64,000 nucleotides of DNA from Rahnella rivi. Its GTDB lineage: Bacteria > Pseudomonadota > Gammaproteobacteria > Enterobacterales > Enterobacteriaceae. How positions within the stretch are numbered: the first letter of the stretch is position 1; the number at the start of each line of letters is the position of its first letter. The translations under genes were made by a program, and so were the position numbers. Below are positions 42,720 to 53,242 of this stretch, one piece after another. The DNA lies in contig NZ_JAFMOX010000047.1 of assembly GCF_019049655.1 (NCBI RefSeq), positions 1-64,000 of the forward strand, given 5' to 3'. The notes below the pieces were generated by a model. That model ran no database searches. It was given only the letters and a program-made list of their open reading frames with translations, and was not told the DNA's origin.

Positions 42720-43730
42720 TCAGGATTTCGGGCCGGACTGCACCGCTTTCACAAACTCACTGGTCACATAGTCGCTGTAATCATCGTCAGTCTGCTGAAT
42801 TTTGCCCTGCTCCTTGAGGAAGGCCGCCGTATCTTTAATCGCTTTGTTCACCGGCTCGCCGAGCTGGGTAATTTGCTCGCTGACCGGCAGATAGCGGTTG
42901 CCTTTCACCAGACCCGGGATCTGCTCATCCGGCACGCCGCTCAGACGCGATAAGGTGTCGAGATTCTTTTTATCCTGTAACCATTTTTCAGGTTGCTGCA
43001 AATAGTCGCCCTGCGCTTTCAGTGCGCTGCGGGCAAAGGCGGTCACGACGTCAGGATGTGCTTTGGCGAAATCTTTACGCACGACCCACACGTCCAGCGT
43101 GGGGGCGCCCCATTGACCCACTTGTGCCGAATCAGTCAGCACTTTGCCGGTTTTCTCAAGCTCGTTCACCGCCGGCGCCCAGACATAAGCCCCGTCAATG
43201 TCACCCCGCGCCCACGCCGCCGCGATGGCCGGTGGCTGTAAATTCACAATAGTGACCTGCTTCGGATCGATACCCCAATGCTTCAGCGCGGCCAGCAGGC
43301 TGTAGTGAGTGGTGGAAATAAACGGCACGGCGATGCGTTTACCGATCAGATCTTTCGGGCCGTTAATGCTTTTCTTCACCACCAGCGCCTCGGAACTGCC
43401 GAGTTCAGACGCCAGCAAAAACACTTCTATCGGCAACTTCTGGCTCGCGGCAACGGCCAGCGGGCTGGATCCAATATTGCCGATCTGCACGTCACCGGAA
43501 GCCAGCGCGCGCAGCACGCTTGATCCGCTGTCAAATTTGCGCCAGTCCACCTTGGCACCGGATTCTTTGGCAAACGTATTTTCTGCCTGAGCGACCTTAG
43601 CCGGTTCCGCTGACGTCTGATAAGCCACGGTGACATCCGTCGCCTGCGCGCAGAACGCCGCCATACTCAGAGCGAGGGCCAGGCCACTTTTTTTCAATGC
43701 AGAGAGGGGAAACGTATTGAGATCGGTCAT
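42720..43730 (-). CDS. tauA: taurine-binding periplasmic protein TauA
   Basis: 336 residues from the ATG ending at 43730, which has GGAG upstream; an ATG at 43757 has no SD. The signal peptide (positively charged [18 protein letters not shown]) is probably cleaved at QA-TDVTVAY. The mature part is an NMT1/SsuA-type substrate-binding protein. First gene of tauABCD. In E. coli the operon is activated by Cbl/CysB in sulfate starvation; the A/T-rich region upstream (about 43780-43850) is a plausible place for that site. Confidence 0.94.
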   Translation of the reverse strand: MTDLNTFPLSALKKSGLALALSMAAFCAQATDVTVAYQTSAEPAKVAQAENTFAKESGAKVDWRKFDSGSSVLRALASGDVQIGNIGSSPLAVAASQKLPIEVFLLASELGSSEALVVKKSINGPKDLIGKRIAVPFISTTHYSLLAALKHWGIDPKQVTIVNLQPPAIAAAWARGDIDGAYVWAPAVNELEKTGKVLTDSAQVGQWGAPTLDVWVVRKDFAKAHPDVVTAFARSALKAQGDYLQQPEKWLQDKKNLDTLSRLSGVPDEQIPGLVKGNRYLPVSEQITQLGEPVNKAIKDTAAFLKEQGKIQQTDDDYSDYVTSEFVKAVQSGPKS

Positions 43731-43845
43731 GGGGGTCAGCTCCGCGCAGGGCGTCATTGTGTGTGTTTGTCAGTTGTAGCGGAGGTGTAAAAATAGATAA
43801 AGTAATTAGAAATTATCTTTAATGCTTTTATGGAATATAAAACAC

Positions 43846-43875
43846 CAACAAAAAGGCCTCGTTGCGGAGGCCATG
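43846..43875 (-). terminator. terminator of the LysE-family gene
   Basis: GGCCTC (43855-43860) pairs with GAGGCC (43867-43872); on the minus strand it is followed by TTTTT. It separates the exporter gene from the tau operon, so the two are likely independent units. Confidence 0.8.
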
Positions 43876-43894
43876 GAAAACGCAGGAAAAAAAA

Positions 43895-44497
43895 TCAGTG
43901 CCAGATTAACAGCACGCAGGCAGCGGTCAGGATACCCATCGCAATATTAAAGGTGTACCAGGCGCGACGACTGCGCAGCAGGCGGCCAATCACCGTACCG
44001 AAACCCAGCCAGATCACCCCGGAAACCAGATTCACCAAAAACATTCCGAGGCTGATACCGGCAATCGAGTGATTGTAAGCCGCGCCCGCCAGGCTGAAAC
44101 TCGCTACCGCTCCCAGCCCCATCAGCCACGCTTTAGGGTTGAGGAATTGCAACAACCAGCCCTGATATAAGCGGATCGGCTTTGGCGGCGGTGCGCCGGT
44201 TTCCAGTTTTTCATAGGCGGAAGTGGCAATCTTCCACGCCAGCCACAGCAAATACAGGCTACCGGCGATCTTCAGGAACAGATGTAACGCGGGATACACC
44301 GTGATCAATCCGCCGACGCCAAATGCCACCAGCAGCAAAATACTTTGCATACCGAGCATAATGCCGACCATCAGCCAGAGTGAGCGGAAGAACCCGAAGT
44401 TAGCGCCAGAGGTGGTTAACAACATATTATTTGGCCCCGGCGTGATGGCCGCGACCCATAAAAAACCGAGCATGGATAAAAATAAACTAAGTTCCAT
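43895..44497 (-). CDS. LysE/RhtB family amino acid exporter
   Basis: 200 residues with about five to six membrane helices and the family signature TPGPNNM near residue 19. It resembles EamB, RhtB and LeuE-type exporters, which release O-acetylserine/cysteine, homoserine/threonine or leucine; the substrate cannot be told from sequence. GAGGAG lies upstream of the ATG. Its place next to the tau genes could hint at sulfur metabolism, but it has its own terminator, so this is weak. Confidence 0.85.
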   Translation of the reverse strand: MELSLFLSMLGFLWVAAITPGPNNMLLTTSGANFGFFRSLWLMVGIMLGMQSILLLVAFGVGGLITVYPALHLFLKIAGSLYLLWLAWKIATSAYEKLETGAPPPKPIRLYQGWLLQFLNPKAWLMGLGAVASFSLAGAAYNHSIAGISLGMFLVNLVSGVIWLGFGTVIGRLLRSRRAWYTFNIAMGILTAACVLLIWH

Positions 44498-44560
44498 TTA
44501 ATGGGTGCTCCTCACCCGGTGTCGTGCGATTCAGTTGTGCGATAAGATTGAAGCTATCAG

Positions 44561-44576
44561 TGTGATATTGATCGCA
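44561..44576 (+). promoter_or_regulatory. candidate CRP site upstream of yheT
   Basis: TGTGA-N6-TCGCA, matching 9 of 10 core bases of the CRP consensus, 33 bases before the yheT ATG and 64 bases before the divergent exporter gene. GTGCGAT direct repeats at 44524 and 44537 lie beside it. Confidence 0.35.
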
Positions 44577-44608
44577 CAAGAGCCTGTTGAGAGAAAATTA
44601 TTCATCTT

Positions 44609-45610
44609 ATGTATGAATCCTTTCGCCCTTTGCGCGGGGCCAGTAATCCGCATATCCAGACGCTGTTACCGCGGCTGGTCAGGCGGCACGCAAAACTTAA
44701 ACCCTGCTGGCAAAGACTGGACACGCCCGACGGCGATTTTCTGGATCTGGCCTGGAGTGAAGATCCGCAACTGGCGCGCCACAAACCGCGTATGGTGCTG
44801 TTTCACGGGCTGGAAGGCAGCTTCTACAGCCCGTATGCGCACGGCTTATTACAGGCATGGAAAGACCGGGGCTGGCTGGGTGTGGTGATGCATTTTCGCG
44901 GATGCAGCGGCGAGCCGAATAAACTTCAGCGAATTTACCATTCGGGCGAAACCGAAGACGCGCGCTTTTTCATTCACTGGCTAAATGAAACTTACGGTGA
45001 AATGCCCACCGGCGCCGTCGGCGTTTCTCTTGGCGGCAATATGCTGGCCTGTTATCTCGGTCAGGAAGGCGAAAACTGCACCCTCAGCGCCGCCGTGGTG
45101 GTGTCGGCGCCGCTGATGCTTGAGCCTTGCGCGTACCGGCTGGAGCGCGGTTCATCGCGGATTTATCAGCGCTATTTGCTCGGTCAGCTTAAAGGGAATG
45201 CGTCACGCAAACTGGCAAAATACCCCGGAACGCTGCCGGTCACCCTGACACAGCTGAAATCGATGCGGCGCCTGCGCGAATTCGATGACGCGATCACGTC
45301 GAAAGCCCACGGTTTTGCCGATGCGCTGGATTATTACCGCCGGTGCAGCGGCCTGCCGTTACTGTTACAGGTACGCACGCCGCTGCTGATCATCCATGCC
45401 AAGGACGATCCGTTCATGACGCCGGAGGTGATCCCTAAAGCAGAGGATTTACCGGCCTGCGTGGAGTATCAGCTGACCGAACACGGCGGGCATGTCGGGT
45501 TTGTTTCCGGCAGTCTGCGCAATCCGCAGATGTGGCTGGAGCAGCGCATTCCCGCGTGGATCGCCCCCTATTTAGAGAAAGAAGAACCAACAAAGGATGT
45601 AACGTTGTGA
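44609..45610 (+). CDS. yheT: alpha/beta hydrolase YheT
   Basis: 333 residues of the AB-hydrolase 4 family. The nucleophile elbow is GVSLGGN with S140; the acid is in HAKDDPF and the His in EHGGHVGF near the C-terminus, so the triad is complete. The oxyanion region is FHGLEGS. The substrate is unknown; an esterase is likely. It is coupled to yheU by a GTGA overlap. Confidence 0.9.
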   Translation: MYESFRPLRGASNPHIQTLLPRLVRRHAKLKPCWQRLDTPDGDFLDLAWSEDPQLARHKPRMVLFHGLEGSFYSPYAHGLLQAWKDRGWLGVVMHFRGCSGEPNKLQRIYHSGETEDARFFIHWLNETYGEMPTGAVGVSLGGNMLACYLGQEGENCTLSAAVVVSAPLMLEPCAYRLERGSSRIYQRYLLGQLKGNASRKLAKYPGTLPVTLTQLKSMRRLREFDDAITSKAHGFADALDYYRRCSGLPLLLQVRTPLLIIHAKDDPFMTPEVIPKAEDLPACVEYQLTEHGGHVGFVSGSLRNPQMWLEQRIPAWIAPYLEKEEPTKDVTL

Positions 45611-45852
45611 TTATTCCCTGGCAAGAACTGGACGCAGAAATCCTCACCAGCGTGGTGGAATCTTTTGTCTTGCGCGAAGGTACCGACTACGGCGAACAGG
45701 AACGCTCTCTTGAGCAAAAAGTGGATGACGTGAAACGTCAGCTGAAAAGCGGCGAAATTGTGCTGGTATGGTCCGAACTGCACGAAACGCTCAACATCAT
45801 GCCGCGCGGCCAGTTTCGCGCCGGGCAGGAAGAAACACCGCAGGACTGGTGA
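45607..45852 (+). CDS. yheU: YheU family protein (UPF0270)
   Basis: 81 residues. It starts at GTG 45607 (MIIPWQEL), overlapping the yheT stop, with AAGGA upstream. The conserved [11 protein letters not shown] and [13 protein letters not shown] motifs are present. Function unknown. In E. coli prkB follows; here the next gene is glgP on the other strand, so a rearrangement junction lies just after this gene. Confidence 0.9.
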   Translation: MIIPWQELDAEILTSVVESFVLREGTDYGEQERSLEQKVDDVKRQLKSGEIVLVWSELHETLNIMPRGQFRAGQEETPQDW

Positions 45853-45879
45853 GTAAAAAACGTTCGCGTCATGGTTATT

Positions 45880-45908
45880 GTTAACCCCGGCCACTGACCG
45901 GGGTTAAC
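45880..45908. terminator. hairpin between convergent yheU and glgP
   Basis: Perfect 11-bp stem, 45880-45890 with 45898-45908, seven-base loop. It has no strong T-run on either side. A likely bidirectional terminator and close to the inferred synteny junction. Confidence 0.6.
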
Positions 45909-45926
45909 CGTTAAATCAACGCCCCT

Positions 45927-48374
45927 CTACAATTTCACCGGCTTAATGTTCCAGATCTCATCCGCGTACTCCTGAATGGTACGGTCTGACGAGAAATAGC
46001 CCATATTGGCGATGTTGTGCAGCGTCCGGCGCGTCCACTCTTCCGGCAGTTTATACAGCTCATCGACTTTATCCTGCATATCGACATAACTGCGGTAATC
46101 CGCCAGTACCTGATAATGGTCGCCGAGATTCACCAGCGTATCGAACAGGTTGGTGTAGCGCTTTGGCTCGCCAGGGCTGAACACGCCGGTGGCGATTTGC
46201 GTTAGTACCTGATGCAGCTCCGCGTCCTGCTCAAAATACGTGTGCGGGTTATAACCCTGACGGCGTAACGTCTCGACCTGCTCGGTGGTGTTGCCGAAGA
46301 TAAAGATATTCTCCTCGCCGACGTGTTCGAGCATTTCGACGTTTGCGCCGTCCAGCGTGCCGATGGTCAGCGCGCCGTTGAGAGCAAATTTCATATTACT
46401 GGTACCGGAAGCTTCGGTGCCTGCCAGCGAGATCTGCTCGGAGAGATCGGCTGCCGGAATGATCATCTGCGCCAGACTGACGCTGTAGTTAGGAATGAAG
46501 ACGATCTTCAGCTTGTTACCGATACGCGGATCGTTATTGATCACCGCCGCCACGTCGTTGATCAGCCGGATGATCTGTTTCGCCGCATAATAGGCCGAGG
46601 CCGCTTTACCGGCAAAAATCACCGTACGCGGCACCCATTCGGCGTCCGGCTCTTCCAGAATGCGGTTATAACGGGTGATGACGTGCAGCACGTTCATCAG
46701 CTGGCGTTTGTACTCATGAATACGTTTGATCTGCACATCAAACAGACTTTTTGGATCCACCACGATATTCAGTTTTTGCGCGATATACAGCGCGAGCCGT
46801 TTTTTGTTATCCAGCTTGGCCTTACGGATGGCCTGCAAGAAACTCAGGTAATCCAGATTCTGTTTCAGCTCAGAAAGCTGACTCAGGTCGGAGCGCCAGG
46901 TGTGGCCTATCGCATCATCAATCACCGCCGACAGCGGTTTATTGGCCAGCGCCAGCCAGCGACGCGGCGTCACCCCGTTGGTTTTATTACAGAAACGGTC
47001 AGGATAGATATGCGCGAAATCCGCGAACAGCGACTGCACCATCAGATCGGAGTGCAGCGCCGAGACGCCGTTGACTTTATGACTCGCGATCACCGCCAGC
47101 CACGCCATGCGCACCTTGCGGCCATTGCCTTCATCAATAATAGAAACGCGTGACAGCAGGCCGTCGTCGCCCGGTATTTGTGCCGCGACTTCTTTGAGGA
47201 AGTGATCGTTAATCTGGAAAATGATTTCCAGATGTCGCGGCAGGATCTTACCGATCATATCCACCGACCAGGTTTCCAGCGCTTCGGTCATCAGCGTGTG
47301 GTTGGTGTAGGAGAACACGCGGGAAACAGTGTCCCACGCTACCAGCCATTCAAATTTATGTTCGTCGATCAGTAACCGCATCAGCTCAGGGATAGACAGC
47401 ACCGGGTGCGTGTCGTTGAGGTGAATGGCAATTTTATCGGCCAGATTATCGTAGGTATGGTGGGTGGTGTAGTGGCGGTTGAGGATATCCTGCACCGTTG
47501 CCGACACCAGGAAATACTCCTGACGCAAACGCAGTTCGCGGCCCGAATAGGTGGAATCATCCGGATAAAGCACGCGCGATACGTTCTCGGAATGGTTTTT
47601 ATCTTCCACCGCCGCGAAATAGTCGCCCTGATTGAATTTACCCAGATTGATCTCGTTACTGGCCTGCGCGCCCCACAGCCGCAGCGTGTTGGTGGCGTCA
47701 GTGTCGTAACCGGGAATGACCTGATCGTAGGCACAGGCGATGACCTCTTCGGTTTCCAGCCAGCGGGTTTTCACCCCTTCATGCTGAACGCGGCCACCGA
47801 AACGTACTTTATAACGGGTGTTGTAACGCTGAAACTCCCACGGATTCCCGTACTCCAGCCAGTAATCCGGTGACTCTTTTTGCTCGCCGTTAACGATGTT
47901 CTGCGCAAACATGCCGTATTCGTAACGAATGCCATATCCGCGCCCCGGCAGCGCCAGCGTCGCCAGCGAATCCAGGAAACAGGCTGCCAGACGCCCCAGG
48001 CCGCCGTTGCCTAATCCGGGGTCATTCTCTTCGCCGATCAGTTCTTCAAGATCAAAGCCCATTTCATCAAGCGCGCTTTTAAGATCGTCGTAAATACCCA
48101 TCGCCAGCAGCGCATTGGAGAGCGTCCGTCCAATCAAAAACTCCATCGACAGGTAATACACCTGCCGGACATCCTGTGAGGTTTGCGCCCGGTTAGAGCG
48201 CAACCAGCGTTCAACCATACGGTCACGCACCGCAAATAAGGTGGCGTTCAGCCAGTCATGCTGCGTCGCGATAGACGGGTCTTTGCCAATAATAAACATC
48301 AGCTTATAGGCGATAGAATGCTTTAGCGCTTCGACACTGACTGTCGGTGAGTTGTAATTAAACGGTGAAGTCAT
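45927..48374 (-). CDS. glgP: glycogen phosphorylase
   Basis: 815 residues, GT35 family. It releases glucose-1-phosphate from glycogen ends. The pyridoxal phosphate lysine is in [14 protein letters not shown] (about 662), and the [15 protein letters not shown] active-site loop is at about 122. It is the last gene of glgBXCAP, 39 bases after glgA. Its SD is weak. Confidence 0.97.
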   Translation of the reverse strand: MTSPFNYNSPTVSVEALKHSIAYKLMFIIGKDPSIATQHDWLNATLFAVRDRMVERWLRSNRAQTSQDVRQVYYLSMEFLIGRTLSNALLAMGIYDDLKSALDEMGFDLEELIGEENDPGLGNGGLGRLAACFLDSLATLALPGRGYGIRYEYGMFAQNIVNGEQKESPDYWLEYGNPWEFQRYNTRYKVRFGGRVQHEGVKTRWLETEEVIACAYDQVIPGYDTDATNTLRLWGAQASNEINLGKFNQGDYFAAVEDKNHSENVSRVLYPDDSTYSGRELRLRQEYFLVSATVQDILNRHYTTHHTYDNLADKIAIHLNDTHPVLSIPELMRLLIDEHKFEWLVAWDTVSRVFSYTNHTLMTEALETWSVDMIGKILPRHLEIIFQINDHFLKEVAAQIPGDDGLLSRVSIIDEGNGRKVRMAWLAVIASHKVNGVSALHSDLMVQSLFADFAHIYPDRFCNKTNGVTPRRWLALANKPLSAVIDDAIGHTWRSDLSQLSELKQNLDYLSFLQAIRKAKLDNKKRLALYIAQKLNIVVDPKSLFDVQIKRIHEYKRQLMNVLHVITRYNRILEEPDAEWVPRTVIFAGKAASAYYAAKQIIRLINDVAAVINNDPRIGNKLKIVFIPNYSVSLAQMIIPAADLSEQISLAGTEASGTSNMKFALNGALTIGTLDGANVEMLEHVGEENIFIFGNTTEQVETLRRQGYNPHTYFEQDAELHQVLTQIATGVFSPGEPKRYTNLFDTLVNLGDHYQVLADYRSYVDMQDKVDELYKLPEEWTRRTLHNIANMGYFSSDRTIQEYADEIWNIKPVKL

Positions 48375-48413
48375 AACGTTACATTCCCGATCAAGTTAGC
48401 TACGTTCAGGGGT

Positions 48414-49850
48414 TCAGGACAGAAGACGGTGATACAGCGTGAGATATTCCTGCGCTGCGACCTTCCAGCCAAAATCAATACCCATGGCGTGTTGTTGTAC
48501 GTGTCGCCAATGTTTAGGACGGCTCCACAAAACAAATGCCCGGCGGATCGCACTTGCCAGCGATTTCCCCGTGGCTTCTTCGAACACAAAACCGCTGGCC
48601 GTTCCGTCAGCCAGATTTTCCAATGCACAATCCACCACGGTATCCGCTAACCCGCCGGTACGACGCACCAGCGGCAGGGTGCCGTATTTCAAACCATATA
48701 ATTGCGTCAGACCGCAAGGCTCAAAGCGACTCGGCACCATAATGACATCCGCCCCGCCGATAATGCGGTGGGAAAAGGCTTCGTGGTAACCGAGCTGCAC
48801 ACCGACCTGCCCCGGATTGTCAGCGGCGGCGGCCAGAAATGCCTGTTGCAGCACCGCATCACCCGCTCCCAGCAGCGCCAGCTGACCGCCACGCTCGAGT
48901 AAATCCGGCAACGCTTCCAGCACCAGATCCAGCCCTTTCTGGCTGGTCAGGCGGCTGACGACTGCAAACACCAGCCGCGAGTCGTCAACGTCCAGCCCCA
49001 TCGCCCGTTGCAAATAGGCTTTGTTAATGGCTTTGGAACGTAAATCATCGGCGTCATACCGCGCAGAGAGCAGCACGTCATCACGTGGCTGCCAGATCGC
49101 TTCATCAACACCGTTAAGAATACCGGTCAGCCGCCCTTCCATTTCCCTCAGCTGCAACAAAGATTCCATGCCGTAACCGAATTCCGGACGGGTGATTTCT
49201 TTAGCGTAGGTCGGGCTGACGGTGGTCACGTGATCGGAGAAATACAAACCGGCTTTCAGATAGGAAATCTGGCCGTAGAACTCCAGTCCGTGCATCTGGA
49301 AAAATTCACGCGGGATGTATAACTCATCCACGTGGTGCGCGCCAAACAGCCCCTGGAACGCCAGATTATGCACGGTAAAGACCGTTTTCACCGGCGCATG
49401 GCGGGCGCGGATATACGCCGACGCCAGACCGGCGTGCCAGTCATGGGAATGCACAATATTTGGCTGCCAGTGGTGATCAAATCCCAACGCCAGTTCGCAC
49501 GCCATCCAGCTTAACAATGCAAAACGCAGATGATTATCGGCGTAAGCAAAGGAAGACTGATCGTGATACGGGCTGCCGGGACGATCGTACAAACCTGGCA
49601 CATCAATCAGATAAATACCGACGCCGTCAAAATAACCCAGCGAAAGGGTGACGTACCCGGCGAAAGTATCCAGCGTACCGATTACCCGTGTTTCTCCGAG
49701 GCCTTTTTTGACATCGGGGAACGCCGGAATGAGCACGCGGACATCCGCTCCCTCAGCAATCTGCGCGGCAGGCAGTGCACCGGCGACGTCTGCAAGGCCA
49801 CCCGTTTTTAACAGGGGGAACAGCTCGGAACAAACATGTAAAACCTGCAT
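48414..49850 (-). CDS. glgA: glycogen synthase
   Basis: 478 residues, GT5 family, elongating glycogen from ADP-glucose. The ADP-glucose motif KTGGLADV is at about 15-22, and the C-terminal domain carries the [14 protein letters not shown] motif and the second [14 protein letters not shown] precedes the ATG. A strong intercistronic hairpin separates it from glgC. Confidence 0.97.
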   Translation of the reverse strand: MQVLHVCSELFPLLKTGGLADVAGALPAAQIAEGADVRVLIPAFPDVKKGLGETRVIGTLDTFAGYVTLSLGYFDGVGIYLIDVPGLYDRPGSPYHDQSSFAYADNHLRFALLSWMACELALGFDHHWQPNIVHSHDWHAGLASAYIRARHAPVKTVFTVHNLAFQGLFGAHHVDELYIPREFFQMHGLEFYGQISYLKAGLYFSDHVTTVSPTYAKEITRPEFGYGMESLLQLREMEGRLTGILNGVDEAIWQPRDDVLLSARYDADDLRSKAINKAYLQRAMGLDVDDSRLVFAVVSRLTSQKGLDLVLEALPDLLERGGQLALLGAGDAVLQQAFLAAAADNPGQVGVQLGYHEAFSHRIIGGADVIMVPSRFEPCGLTQLYGLKYGTLPLVRRTGGLADTVVDCALENLADGTASGFVFEEATGKSLASAIRRAFVLWSRPKHWRHVQQHAMGIDFGWKVAAQEYLTLYHRLLS

Positions 49851-49870
49851 TCGCGCTCCTGATTATCCCG

Positions 49871-49896
49871 GTCATCCCGGCGATAACCGGGATGAC
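49871..49896 (-). other. intercistronic hairpin between glgC and glgA
   Basis: GTCATCCCGG (49871-49880) pairs perfectly with CCGGGATGAC (49887-49896), six-base loop, no T-run. It is 20 bases upstream of the glgA start. It may stabilise or separate glgC and glgA messages. Confidence 0.55.
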
Positions 49897-49922
49897 GAAA
49901 AGTCATGCTTTCTAAGGTCTGT

Positions 49923-51200
49923 TTATAGTTTCGCCAACATTGCGCGCGTCACAAGCACAACGCCGCCTTCGGAACGGTAAAAGCGGCGGCTGTCTTCGTC
50001 GGCGTTTTCACCAATGACCATGCCTTCGGGGATCTGACAGGCGCGGTCAATCACACATTTGCGCAGACGGCATGAACGACCCACATTCACATCCGGCAAA
50101 ATAATCGTTGAATCAATATTGCAGAAAGAATTGATCCTCACACGCGGGAACAGCACTGAATGCACCACCACCGAGCCCGACACAATGCAACCCCCGGCCA
50201 CCAGCGAGTTCATGGTCATGCCGTGACTGCCCGAGCGGTCCTGCACAAATTTTGCTGGCGGCAGCGGTTCCATGTGGGTGCGGATCGGCCAGTCGCGATC
50301 GTACATATCCAGTTCCGGCGTCACCGACGCCAGATCCAGATTAGCGCGCCAGTAAGCGTCGAGCGTGCCGACGTCGCGCCAGTACGGAGGCAACTCTTCG
50401 TTCTGCGTAACGCACGACAGGCTGAACGGGTGCGCACGCGCCACCCCCTGAACCGTCAGTTTCGGGATCAGATCTTTGCCGAAGTCATGGGTGGAACTTT
50501 CATCCGCCATATCTTCTTCGAGGATCCGAAACAGATAGTCCGCATTAAAAATGTAGATGCCCATGCTCGCCAGCGCCATATCAGGGTGCCCCGGCATCGG
50601 CGGTGGATTTTGCGGTTTCTCGACAAAGCTTTTGATCTGATAGTCTTCGCTGACGTCCATCACACCGAATTCACTGCCCTCGGCAATCGGCACCGCAAGG
50701 CAGGCGACGGTACATTCACCGCCCTTCTGCACGTGGTCGATCAGCATGCGCGAGTAGTCCATCTTGTAGATATGATCGCCCGCCAGGATCACCACAAACT
50801 CGGCGTTATAGCGGCGAATAATATCCAGGTTCTGATAGACAGCATCGGCGGTGCCCTTGTACCAGTGTTCCGTGCTGTGACGCTGTTGCGCCGGAAGCAA
50901 ATCCACAAACTCATTCATTTCTTCGTTAAGAAATGACCAGCCGCGCTGAATGTGCTGCACCAGCGTATGCGACTGATATTGAGTGATCACGCCGATACGC
51001 CGGATGCCCGAGTTGAGACAATTCGACAGAGCGAAATCGATGATGCGAAATTTACCGCCGAAGTGAACGGCGGGCTTTGCCCTGGTGGCCGTCAAATCTT
51101 TCAGTCGTGAACCACGTCCCCCGGCAAGAATCAACGCCACGGATTTCAGCGGCAGTTGTCGCGCCAGCATGACCGGGTCCCGGTTATCTAATGTCGCCAT
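49923..51200 (-). CDS. glgC: glucose-1-phosphate adenylyltransferase
   Basis: 425 residues. It makes ADP-glucose and is the allosterically controlled step (fructose-1,6-bisphosphate activates and AMP inhibits in enterobacteria). The N-terminal nucleotidyltransferase domain begins [13 protein letters not shown] with AKPAVHFGG; a C-terminal beta-helix follows. I start it at the ATG ending at 51200, which has AAGGAG and matches homologues; the longer frame reaching 51284 overlaps glgX. It follows glgX by 17 bases. Confidence 0.96.
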   Translation of the reverse strand: MATLDNRDPVMLARQLPLKSVALILAGGRGSRLKDLTATRAKPAVHFGGKFRIIDFALSNCLNSGIRRIGVITQYQSHTLVQHIQRGWSFLNEEMNEFVDLLPAQQRHSTEHWYKGTADAVYQNLDIIRRYNAEFVVILAGDHIYKMDYSRMLIDHVQKGGECTVACLAVPIAEGSEFGVMDVSEDYQIKSFVEKPQNPPPMPGHPDMALASMGIYIFNADYLFRILEEDMADESSTHDFGKDLIPKLTVQGVARAHPFSLSCVTQNEELPPYWRDVGTLDAYWRANLDLASVTPELDMYDRDWPIRTHMEPLPPAKFVQDRSGSHGMTMNSLVAGGCIVSGSVVVHSVLFPRVRINSFCNIDSTIILPDVNVGRSCRLRKCVIDRACQIPEGMVIGENADEDSRRFYRSEGGVVLVTRAMLAKL

Positions 51201-51217
51201 ATCTGACTCCTTCGTTT

Positions 51218-53242
51218 TTATTGTGACCGGCTCTGTGGAGTGACATCTTGTAGGACACAGAGGGTTTTCGCTGCTGCCCGCCATTGCGAGCCTTCCATGA
51301 CGCGTCGGGGTTCCTCATCAAAAAGCACGCTGTTGAACGGTGCCACCGGCTGCCAGTTTCCCGGCGGCAGTTGCAGATCCACGTCGTGCAAGGAAGCATT
51401 CACGATTAACAGCCAGCGGCGGGAAAGAAGGATTTGCAGCCATTGCTGCGGCCCCTGCTCCCAGTCGCCGGGGGTCATCGGCTGCCCCTGTTGATTCAGC
51501 CATTGCACGTCGTCGCCGTCCTCCTGCCATCGGCGGTTTTGCGTCAGTGCCGGGATTTTCCGGCGCAGCGCAATCAGCGCGCAGACGTAGGCGGTCAGGC
51601 TTTCATCGGCATTTTCCCAGTCGAGCCAGGTCAGCGCGTTGTCCTGACAGTAGGCGTTGTTGTTGCCCGACTGGCTGTTACCGTGCTCGTCACCGGCCAG
51701 CAACATCGGCGTGCCTTGTGACAAAAACAGCGACGCCAGCAGCGCACGCTGGCTGAGACGACGTTGCCGTAAGACTTCAGCAGACGCCTCCAGCCCTTCC
51801 TCGCCGTGGTTTTGGCTGAAGTTCTCGTTATGGCCGTCACGGTTTTCTTCACCGTTGGCCTGGTTGTGTTTCTGGTTAAAACTGACGACATCGCGCAACG
51901 TGAAACCGTCGTGCGCCGTCAGCATGTTGATGCTGGCGTAGGGTTCACGCTGCGCCGGGTCGAATTTGTCTGCTGACGCCGCCACGCGACCGGCAAACTG
52001 ACCGATCGAGACATCGCCATGCAGCCAGAACTGACGCATTTCATCGCGCCAGACGTCATTCCATTCCGCAAAGGGTGCCGGGAACTGTCCGAGCTGATAA
52101 CCGCCGGTACCGATGTCCCAGGGTTCGGCGATAAGCTTGACCTGCGAAAGTACCGCATCCTGCTTAATGGCGTTGAACAGCGGCGAATGTGCGGTGAACG
52201 CCGGCGTTCGTCCGAGCAGCGTCGCCAGGTCAAACCGGAAACCATCAACGTGACATTCGCGCACCCAGTAGTGCAGGCAGTCGAGCGTCCAGGCAATCAC
52301 CTCGTCGTCCACCAGCCGCAGCGCGTTGCCGCAGCCGGTCATGTTGTTGTCAGTGCCGTCTTCGTTCAGCCAGTACCAGCTGGCGTTGTCGATGCCGCGA
52401 AACGAGATAAACGGCCCGTCAATATCAAGCTCAGCACTGTGGTTGAACACCACATCGAGGATCACTTCGATCCCCGCCTTATGCAGTGCTTTCACCGCCG
52501 ACTTAAACTCACTCAGCGCCGAGACACCGCCCAGACCGCTGGCATAACGCGGGTCTACGGCACACGGCGCGAGCACGTTGTAACCCCAGTAATTGGTCAG
52601 CCCAAGACGTTGCAGGCGGGGTTCATCTGCGTGATGCTGTACCGGTAAAAGCTCAATGGCCGTCACCCCGAGATGTTGCAAATACTCGAGCATGACCGGA
52701 TGCGCCAGCCCGGCATAGGTGCCGCGCAGTGCCGCCGGAATGCGCGGGTGCTGACGCGTCAGGCCGCGCACATGGGCTTCGTAAATCACCGTATCGCCCC
52801 ACGGCGTGGCGGGCGGCTTATCCTCTTCCCAGTCAAAGTTTCCGGCAACGACAACGGATTTTGGCGCCACAACGGCGCTGTCGCGGTCATCCGGCGCATC
52901 AATTCCGCCGGTGAAGCGCGCGTTGTCGAGCAGCACGCCGTCAATGGCCCGTGCGCTGGGGTCGATCAGCACTTTTTTCGGGTTAAAACGATGGCCGTGT
53001 AGCGGATCAAAGGGCCCGTAAATCCGGTAACCGTAGCGCTGCCCGGCTTTGGCACCCGGCAGAAAGCCGTGCCAGAGATTGCCGGTGCGCGAAGTCAGCG
53101 GCAGATGCTGCTCGCTGCCCGTCTCATCAAACAGACATAACTCCACTTTTTCCGCATGCGCGGAGAACAGGCAAAAATTGACGCCGTTATCTCTGAGATG
53201 CGCACCAAAGGGCGCGGGCTGACCGGGCTCGAGCTGCTTCAT
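51218..53242 (-). CDS. glgX: glycogen debranching enzyme
   Basis: 674 residues, GH13. It hydrolyses the alpha-1,6 bonds of short limit-dextrin branches left by GlgP. An N-terminal CBM48 domain ([22 protein letters not shown]) is followed by the amylase barrel with [10 protein letters not shown] (nucleophile Asp) and IAEPWDIG (acid Glu). It is somewhat longer than E. coli's 657 residues. Its ATG overlaps the glgB stop by one base. Confidence 0.96.
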   Translation of the reverse strand: MKQLEPGQPAPFGAHLRDNGVNFCLFSAHAEKVELCLFDETGSEQHLPLTSRTGNLWHGFLPGAKAGQRYGYRIYGPFDPLHGHRFNPKKVLIDPSARAIDGVLLDNARFTGGIDAPDDRDSAVVAPKSVVVAGNFDWEEDKPPATPWGDTVIYEAHVRGLTRQHPRIPAALRGTYAGLAHPVMLEYLQHLGVTAIELLPVQHHADEPRLQRLGLTNYWGYNVLAPCAVDPRYASGLGGVSALSEFKSAVKALHKAGIEVILDVVFNHSAELDIDGPFISFRGIDNASWYWLNEDGTDNNMTGCGNALRLVDDEVIAWTLDCLHYWVRECHVDGFRFDLATLLGRTPAFTAHSPLFNAIKQDAVLSQVKLIAEPWDIGTGGYQLGQFPAPFAEWNDVWRDEMRQFWLHGDVSIGQFAGRVAASADKFDPAQREPYASINMLTAHDGFTLRDVVSFNQKHNQANGEENRDGHNENFSQNHGEEGLEASAEVLRQRRLSQRALLASLFLSQGTPMLLAGDEHGNSQSGNNNAYCQDNALTWLDWENADESLTAYVCALIALRRKIPALTQNRRWQEDGDDVQWLNQQGQPMTPGDWEQGPQQWLQILLSRRWLLIVNASLHDVDLQLPPGNWQPVAPFNSVLFDEEPRRVMEGSQWRAAAKTLCVLQDVTPQSRSQ

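Noticed and set aside
46323-47153. 276-residue frame antisense to glgP
   Set aside because: Same kind of shadow; His/Arg-rich composition and no start signal.
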